Part shown: piece by piece, positions 5,178 to 9,140 of the stretch
How positions within the stretch are numbered: position 1 is the stretch's first letter
Layout of the letters: the number at the start of each line of letters is the position of its first letter
NCBI GenBank assembly: GCA_012961365.1
Contig: DTZN01000081.1
Coordinates: 1-9,140, forward strand
Origin: Hydrogenothermaceae bacterium
GTDB lineage: Bacteria > Aquificota > Aquificia > Aquificales > Hydrogenothermaceae
Length of the DNA: 9,140 nucleotides
Direction of reading: 5' to 3'
Notes under the pieces: generated by a model
Seen by the model: only the letters and a program-made list of their open reading frames with translations
Told to the model about the DNA's origin: nothing
The model's database searches: none
Position numbers and translations under genes: made by a program

Positions 5178-6665
5178 ATGTCTCTAAATATTTCTTTAGA
5201 GGAATTTAAAAAATTATCAAAAAATTTCAATATCATTCCTATTTACAAAGAAATTATTTTAGACGTAGATACTCCATTATCTGTATTTTTAAAAACAAAA
5301 TCTCCAGAGAGATTTTCATTTCTATTTGAAAGTGTTGAGAAAGGAGAAAATAAAGGCAGATATTCATTTATAGGTTCTTCTAAAGCGGTTTATATAAAAA
5401 CAAAAGGGGATTATACAATAAAGTATAACCTTGGAAAAACAAAAGTAATAAAGCATGATAAACCCCTAGATGAAATTAAAAACATTGTTAAAAATTTCAA
5501 ACCTGTAAAATTTGAAGATTTACCTCCATTTTGGGGAGGTTTAGTTGGATATATAGGTTATGATGTGATTAAGTTTTATGAGCCCATTCCTGATGAAAAT
5601 CCTGATGTTTTAGAACTTCCTGATGTTTTCTTATTTTTAAGTGATGAAGTTATAGTTTTTGACAATTTAAACAATAAGATAAAAATTATAGTGTCTGCAA
5701 TTTTAGATGAAACTAAAAATCCAGAAGAAGAATATAAAAAATCTATAGAAAGAATAGAGGCTATAGAAAGTAAATTATCTAAAGATTATTCATTAAAAAG
5801 AATACAACCTAAAAAAATACAGTCTGTATCATTAGAAAAATGGAAATCTAATTTTACAAAAGAGGATTTTTTAAAGGTAGTTCAAAAAGCAAAAGAATAT
5901 ATAAAGGAAGGAGACATTATTCAAGTAGTTTTATCCCAAAGGTTTTCCAAAAAATTAAAGACAGACCCTATAGATATTTATAGAGCGGTTAGAGTTATAA
6001 ATCCTTCTCCATATTTGTTTTACTTAGATTTGCAGGATATAAAACTTGTAGGGTCTTCTCCAGAAATTCTTGTTTCTGTTAAAGATGGGAAAATATTTAC
6101 AAAACCAATAGCAGGAACAAGACCAAGAGGAAAAACTAAAGAAGAAGATGAAGCTTTAAAACAAAACTTACTTTCTGATGAAAAAGAAAAAGCGGAACAT
6201 TTAATGCTTGTAGACTTAGCTAGGAATGATGTTGGAAAAGTTTCTAAGCCTCAAACTGTAAAGGTTGATAATTTTATGTATGTGGAAGATTATTCCCATG
6301 TAATGCATATAGTTTCTGATGTTTCAGGGGAAATTAAAGATGATATATCTGCTTTAGATGTTTTAATATCTGTTTTCCCTGTTGGAACTGTTAGTGGAGC
6401 TCCAAAAGTTAGAGCTATGCAAATAATTGAGGAGTTAGAGCCTGATAAAAGAGGAATTTATGCAGGAGCAGTTGGATATATATCTTTCGATGGCAATTTA
6501 GATACTGCTATAGCAATAAGAACTGCAGTAATAGAGGGGGAAAATATCCACATACAAGCAGGAGCAGGTATTGTTGCAGACTCTGTTCCTGAAAAAGAGT
6601 ATGAAGAAACAGTTAATAAAGCAAAAGCATTAATAAAAGCAGTTGAAATAGCTGAAAACTGTTAA
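5178..6665 (+). CDS. trpE: Anthranilate synthase component I
   Basis: The 495-residue, full-length chorismate-binding enzyme converts chorismate to anthranilate, the first step of tryptophan synthesis, with ammonia normally supplied by the TrpG glutaminase. Seen: the N-terminal regulatory domain with LFESVEKGENKGRYSFIG (49-66), matching the LLES region that binds feedback tryptophan; WGGLVGYIGYD (119-129); and the catalytic half with GDIIQVVLSQRF (245-256), NPSPYLFYL (275-283), SSPEILV (293-299), KPIAGTRPRG (309-318), EHLMLVDLARNDVGKV (340-355), YSHVMHIVSDVSG (372-384), FPVGTVSGAPKVRAM (400-414) and QAGAGIVADSVPEKEYEET (460-478). It is more like TrpE than PabB, since the regulatory motif is intact and full length. 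CTGGAG precedes the ATG. No trpG follows and no leader peptide with tandem Trp codons is present, so the gene stands alone, apart from the orphan gene upstream. It ends 3 bases from the convergent pyrH stop. Confidence 0.95.
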   Translation: MSLNISLEEFKKLSKNFNIIPIYKEIILDVDTPLSVFLKTKSPERFSFLFESVEKGENKGRYSFIGSSKAVYIKTKGDYTIKYNLGKTKVIKHDKPLDEIKNIVKNFKPVKFEDLPPFWGGLVGYIGYDVIKFYEPIPDENPDVLELPDVFLFLSDEVIVFDNLNNKIKIIVSAILDETKNPEEEYKKSIERIEAIESKLSKDYSLKRIQPKKIQSVSLEKWKSNFTKEDFLKVVQKAKEYIKEGDIIQVVLSQRFSKKLKTDPIDIYRAVRVINPSPYLFYLDLQDIKLVGSSPEILVSVKDGKIFTKPIAGTRPRGKTKEEDEALKQNLLSDEKEKAEHLMLVDLARNDVGKVSKPQTVKVDNFMYVEDYSHVMHIVSDVSGEIKDDISALDVLISVFPVGTVSGAPKVRAMQIIEELEPDKRGIYAGAVGYISFDGNLDTAIAIRTAVIEGENIHIQAGAGIVADSVPEKEYEETVNKAKALIKAVEIAENC

Positions 6666-6668
6666 AGT

Positions 6669-7382
6669 TTAATTTTTAACAATTGAACCAACAGATTTTC
6701 CTTCCACAATATCTTTTAGTGCATTTTCTTGTTTTATATTGAAAACTATTATTGGAAGGTTGTTTTCTTTACACAATGTAAGAGCTGTATGATCCATAAC
6801 TCTAAGGTCTTTTTCAAGAGCTTCTAAGTAAGAAACTTCCTTTAAAAGCTTTGCATCAGAATATTTATTTGGGTCTTTATCGTATATTCCGTCAACTTTT
6901 GTAGCTTTTAATAAAACATCTGCTTTTATTTCTGCTGCTCTTAAGGCTCCTGTTGTATCAGTTGTAAAAAATGGACTTCCTGTTCCTGCTGCAAAAATAA
7001 CAATTCTTCCTTTTTCTAAGTGTCTTATAGCTCTACGCCTTATATAAGGCTCTGCAATTTGCCTCATTTCAATTGCAGACATAACTCTAGTTGGAACATC
7101 TTCTTTTTCTAACGTATCTTGGAGAGCAAGAGCATTCATTACTGTTGCTAGCATCCCCATATAGTCTGCAGTAGCTCTATCTAATCCTAATGATTTTCCC
7201 TGAACACCTCTAAAAATATTTCCACCACCTATAACTATAGCAATTTGAACCCCAAGTTCGTATACTTGTTTTATTTCCTTTGCAAGATTTTTTATAAATA
7301 GAGGGTCGACCCCAAAGTCAAGGTCGCCCATAAGAGCTTCACCTGATAGTTTTAGGAGTATTCTCTTATATTTTAAAGACAA
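6669..7382 (-). CDS. pyrH: Uridylate (UMP) kinase
   Basis: The 237-residue bacterial UMP kinase makes UDP from UMP and ATP and belongs to the amino-acid kinase fold, unlike eukaryotic UMP/CMP kinases. Seen: KLSGEAL (11-17), GGGNIFRG (52-59), [20 protein letters not shown] (68-87), the [12 protein letters not shown] stretch (115-126), [13 protein letters not shown] (131-143) and [13 protein letters not shown] (159-171). Length is normal. The start codon is TTG, at 7382. It is supported by GGAG at the end of tsf (AGGAGAA, within its last codons) and by the family N-terminus ([13 protein letters not shown]). The gene begins 2 bases after the tsf stop, so translation is probably coupled. It is the last gene of rpsB-tsf-pyrH; frr, often next in bacteria, is not here. 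Confidence 0.95.
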   Translation of the reverse strand: MSLKYKRILLKLSGEALMGDLDFGVDPLFIKNLAKEIKQVYELGVQIAIVIGGGNIFRGVQGKSLGLDRATADYMGMLATVMNALALQDTLEKEDVPTRVMSAIEMRQIAEPYIRRRAIRHLEKGRIVIFAAGTGSPFFTTDTTGALRAAEIKADVLLKATKVDGIYDKDPNKYSDAKLLKEVSYLEALEKDLRVMDHTALTLCKENNLPIIVFNIKQENALKDIVEGKSVGSIVKN

Positions 7383-7384
7383 GA

Positions 7385-7978
7385 TTATTCTCCTATTTCA
7401 AATCTGCAAAATCTTCCTACTTGTATGTTTTCACCAATTTTAGCAATATATTCTTTGATTAGTTCCTCAATTGTTTTAGATTCATCTTTTATGTATTTTT
7501 GCTCTAATAAACAGTTTTCTTGGAAGAATTTATTTACTTTTCCTTCTGCAATTTTTTCTGCTATATGTTCAGGTTTTCCTTCTGCTATTGCTGCCTCTCT
7601 TGCAATCTCTCCTTCTTTAGCAACAATTTCTTCTGGAACATCTTCTCTTTTTACCCATTTAGGCTTCATAGCTGCAATTTGAAGTGCAAGTTCATTTGCA
7701 AGTTCTTTAAATGTTTCATTTCTAGCAACAAAATCTGTCTCACAGTTTAGCTCTAATAAAACACCAACTCTACCACCAGCGTGTATATATGAGTGAATTA
7801 ATCCTTCTTTTGTTTCTCTACCTGCTTTTTTAGCCGCTTTAGCTATTCCTTTCTTTCTTAAAAGCTCTACAGCTTCTTCTAAATTCCCATTTGTTTCTTC
7901 TAGGGCTTTTTTACAATCAAGCATTCCTGCCCCAGTCATTTCCCTTAATTTTTTAACTAATTTTGCATCTACTGCCAT
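7385..7978 (-). CDS. tsf: Elongation factor Ts, short form
   Basis: The 197-residue nucleotide-exchange factor for EF-Tu has the N-terminal UBA-like domain ([20 protein letters not shown], 8-27, signature 1) and the core with [19 protein letters not shown] (69-87, signature 2), whose TDFVARN inserts near the Mg-binding site of EF-Tu. It is much shorter than the E. coli form (about 283 residues) and close to the Thermus short form, which acts as a dimer; only one core subdomain is present, and the coiled-coil insert is absent. The remainder (110-197) is Lys/Glu-rich helix ending in [14 protein letters not shown] overlaps the rpsB stop by one base (TAATG), with GGAGGAG lying in the end of rpsB. 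Confidence 0.95.
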   Translation of the reverse strand: MAVDAKLVKKLREMTGAGMLDCKKALEETNGNLEEAVELLRKKGIAKAAKKAGRETKEGLIHSYIHAGGRVGVLLELNCETDFVARNETFKELANELALQIAAMKPKWVKREDVPEEIVAKEGEIAREAAIAEGKPEHIAEKIAEGKVNKFFQENCLLEQKYIKDESKTIEELIKEYIAKIGENIQVGRFCRFEIGE

Positions 7979-8859
7979 TATGCAGTCTCCTCCTTTGCTT
8001 CTTTAATTTCTTTTTCTACAATTTCTTCAACCTTTTTTTCTTTATCAGGGTTATTTGAACCTGTAATTCCTGATTCTACTACAGGTCCAACTTCTGCAAC
8101 ACCTTCTTTAATTGCCTTTTCCATTAATGCTGCTTCTATATCATCTGAAGCTACTGCTTCACCTGCAGATTCTCTCATAGATTTTCCTTCTAATACTGCA
8201 TCAGCTATTTTAGTCGTTATAAGATTAATAGCTTTTATAGCATCATCGTTTCCTGGAATTGGATAATCAATTAAGTCTGGATCACAGTTTGTATCAGCTA
8301 TTGCAACAACAGGAATTCCAAGCTTTTTAGCTTCTCTAACTGCAATATCTTCTCTGACAGTATCTACTATATAGATAACATCAGGAAGTTTTTCCATGTC
8401 TTTGATTCCCTTTAGAAACCTTTCTAATTTTTCTTTTTTCTTTTTAATTTTAACAACTTCCTTCTTAGGAAGGATATCAAAAGCTCCTTCTGCTTCCATT
8501 CGTTCAAGCCTTTTTAATTTTTCGATAGATTTTCTAACAGTCTGAAAGTTTGTCAAAAGACCTCCAAGCCATCTTTGATTAATGTAGTAAGCTCCACATC
8601 TTAGTGCTTGTTCTTCAATAATAGCTTGGGCTTGTTTTTTTGTTCCTACAAATAAAACATCTGCACCTTTTGCGACTTCATCTCTAACAAATTCCCAAGC
8701 AACCTTAAAAAGTGGAATTGTTTTTGCAAGGTCAATAATGTGAATACCATTTCTCTTTGTAAAGATGTAAGGTGCCATTTTAGGGTTCCATCTTCTAACT
8801 TGATGTCCAAAGTGAACCCCTGCTTCAAGAAGTTCTCTCATCGTAATTTCAAAAGGCAT
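7978..8859 (-). CDS. rpsB: 30S ribosomal protein S2 with acidic C-terminal extension
   Basis: The 293-residue S2 protein joins the 30S head/body junction late in assembly. Seen: signature region [20 protein letters not shown] (7-26) and [17 protein letters not shown] (31-47); [11 protein letters not shown] (68-78); [16 protein letters not shown] (93-108); the basic coiled-coil hairpin (about 110-155); [19 protein letters not shown] (159-177); and [20 protein letters not shown] (187-206). The family core ends near EGK (224-226). About 65 further residues follow, rich in Glu, Lys and Ala, longer than E. coli S2 (241 residues). AAGGAGG (8867-8873) lies 7 bases before the ATG. It is the first gene of the rpsB-tsf-pyrH operon, and its leader looks like an autoregulatory element. 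Confidence 0.96.
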   Translation of the reverse strand: MPFEITMRELLEAGVHFGHQVRRWNPKMAPYIFTKRNGIHIIDLAKTIPLFKVAWEFVRDEVAKGADVLFVGTKKQAQAIIEEQALRCGAYYINQRWLGGLLTNFQTVRKSIEKLKRLERMEAEGAFDILPKKEVVKIKKKKEKLERFLKGIKDMEKLPDVIYIVDTVREDIAVREAKKLGIPVVAIADTNCDPDLIDYPIPGNDDAIKAINLITTKIADAVLEGKSMRESAGEAVASDDIEAALMEKAIKEGVAEVGPVVESGITGSNNPDKEKKVEEIVEKEIKEAKEETA

Positions 8860-8866
8860 ACTAAAT

Positions 8867-8932
8867 CCTCCTTAAGGGTTTTTTCTTCCACTTCCTAATT
8901 ACCACAAAGGGCAACCCTTGTAGCAGGAAGTG
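8867..8932 (-). promoter_or_regulatory. rpsB leader: nested hairpin with possible pseudoknot (S2 autoregulation)
   Basis: On the minus strand an outer 8-bp stem, CACTTCCT (8932-8925) with AGGAAGTG (8896-8889), encloses an inner stem, CTACAAGGG (8923-8915) with CCC-T-TTGTGG (8911-8902; one bulged T and one G-U pair), closed by a TTG loop. The tip sequence AAGGGTT (8919-8913) is exactly complementary to AACCCTT (8880-8874), which directly touches the Shine-Dalgarno AAGGAGG (8873-8867). Such pairing would form a pseudoknot next to, and could control access to, the ribosome-binding site. E. coli rpsB leaders are known to carry a conserved structured S2 operator with a pseudoknot; equivalence here is inferred. 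Confidence 0.65.
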
Positions 8933-8950
8933 TGCTTATTTAAGCTTAGT

Positions 8951-8979
8951 AATATACCATAAATAAGTTATAATTTAAA
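8951..8979 (-). promoter_or_regulatory. Predicted promoter of rpsB-tsf-pyrH
   Basis: On the minus strand, TTTAAA (8979-8974) and TATATT (8956-8951) are 17 bases apart, and TGG before the -10 gives an extended -10 (TGGTATATT). Transcription would start near 8944, leaving a leader of about 85 bases that holds the whole predicted rpsB hairpin. Confidence 0.6.
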
Positions 8980-9130
8980 GTATTATGAAAAAATGGTATT
9001 CAGTTAAAGAGTAGATTAATGTAAAATCCTTGACATTTCCATCAAAAATTTCTAAAGTAAAACTATGCCAATATTTTGTAAATGCTCTGTGTGCTCTTTT
9101 GTAGTAGATTTTACAATTACATCTACTTTT
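8975..9130 (-). pseudogene. Possible decayed coding fragment at right edge
   Basis: A minus-strand frame of 51 codons runs from just after a TAA (9133-9131) to a TAA at 8977-8975. It has no ATG, GTG or TTG start. Its peptide contains FTLEIFDGNVKDFTLIYSL, which looks protein-like. A second minus frame, open from the window edge (9138) to a TAG at 9054-9052, also reads plausibly (KKVDVIVKSTTKEHTEHL). Neither is complete, and together they could be a frameshifted remnant, for example of a transposase, but no family is recognised. The fragment reaches into the rpsB -35 box. An alternative is non-coding upstream DNA with chance open frames. Confidence 0.25.
9011..9126. repeat. Imperfect inverted repeat pair at right edge
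   Basis: GTAGATTAATGTAAAATC at 9011-9028 recurs inverted at 9126-9107 as GTAGATGTAATTGTAAAATC; the only differences are two single-base gaps. The arms bound a segment of 116 bases. The right arm also contains its own 7-bp hairpin (9103-9109 with 9121-9127). The arrangement resembles terminal repeats of a small insertion, but no target duplication is evident. The 281 bases from 8860 to the window end hold only this, the rpsB leader and promoter, and the fragment above. Confidence 0.4.
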
Positions 9131-9140
9131 TTATTTAAAA

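Noticed and set aside
6661..6680. Hairpin GTTAAA...TTTAAC as a shared terminator of trpE and pyrH
   Set aside because: Six AT pairs with one GC pair, no proper T tract on the plus strand, and an 8-base loop make it too weak to call.
7425..7750. Two plus-strand open frames opposite tsf
   Set aside because: tsf is certain and these frames are its reverse shadows, rich in Phe, Ser and Cys as expected from antisense reading.
9030..9140. Plus-strand promoter TTGACA-17-TAAAGT with an ATG at 9065 reading to the window end
   Set aside because: The -10 matches only four of six bases, the ATG would fall at the transcription start, no ribosome-binding site is seen, and the peptide (with CKCSVC) has no recognised family. 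It cannot be excluded without sequence beyond 9140.
1..9140. CRISPR array, tRNA or rRNA genes, complete insertion sequence
   Set aside because: No regularly spaced repeats, cloverleaf-like segments, rRNA motifs or intact transposase gene were seen on either strand.

Overview
The window is AT-rich bacterial chromosome (by eye about 30% G+C) with strong Shine-Dalgarno sites (AAGGAG, GGGAGG) and sigma-70-type promoters. The low G+C, the Lys/Glu/Ile-rich proteins, a short 197-residue EF-Ts, a trpE standing apart from other trp genes, and diderm-type lipoproteins suggest a thermophilic Aquificales relative, perhaps Hydrogenothermaceae such as Sulfurihydrogenibium. That placement is inference; no rRNA or other decisive marker is present.

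Left part (1-3095). A minus-strand DedA/YqaA-type membrane protein is cut by the left edge. Diverging from it is a plus-strand run of three envelope genes: a CsgG-like lipoprotein with a FlgT-C-like tail (446-1315), a FlgT-N-like secreted protein whose signal-peptide start is out of frame with its body at a seven-T run (1322-2433), and an LPP20/FlgP-family lipoprotein (2450-3061). The set resembles the FlgO/FlgT/FlgP outer-membrane basal-body proteins of Vibrio. It ends at a hairpin shared with the convergent operon.

Middle part (3082-5152). A minus-strand operon (4203 to 3082) encodes a small helical protein, a protein resembling the LexA/S24 peptidase fold without the catalytic serine, and a TlpA/ResA-like thioredoxin lipoprotein. 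It is divergent from a small heat-shock protein gene (hsp20), which has a near-ideal promoter, an AT palindrome just upstream of it, and its own terminator. A 90-residue orphan gene follows.

Right part (5178-9140). trpE (anthranilate synthase component I) converges on the minus-strand operon rpsB-tsf-pyrH (ribosomal protein S2, EF-Ts, UMP kinase), with only 3 bases between the two stop codons. These three genes are tightly coupled: a TAATG overlap, then a 2-base gap with a TTG start. The rpsB leader folds into a nested hairpin whose tip can pair with bases touching the Shine-Dalgarno, so it probably carries an S2 autoregulatory element. The last 140 bases hold no intact gene, only interrupted reading frames and an imperfect inverted repeat that may be a decayed insertion.

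Most of the window is housekeeping sequence. The least ordinary parts are the flagellar-like lipoprotein cassette with its homopolymer frame break, the predicted rpsB leader pseudoknot, and the Ser-less LexA-like protein.
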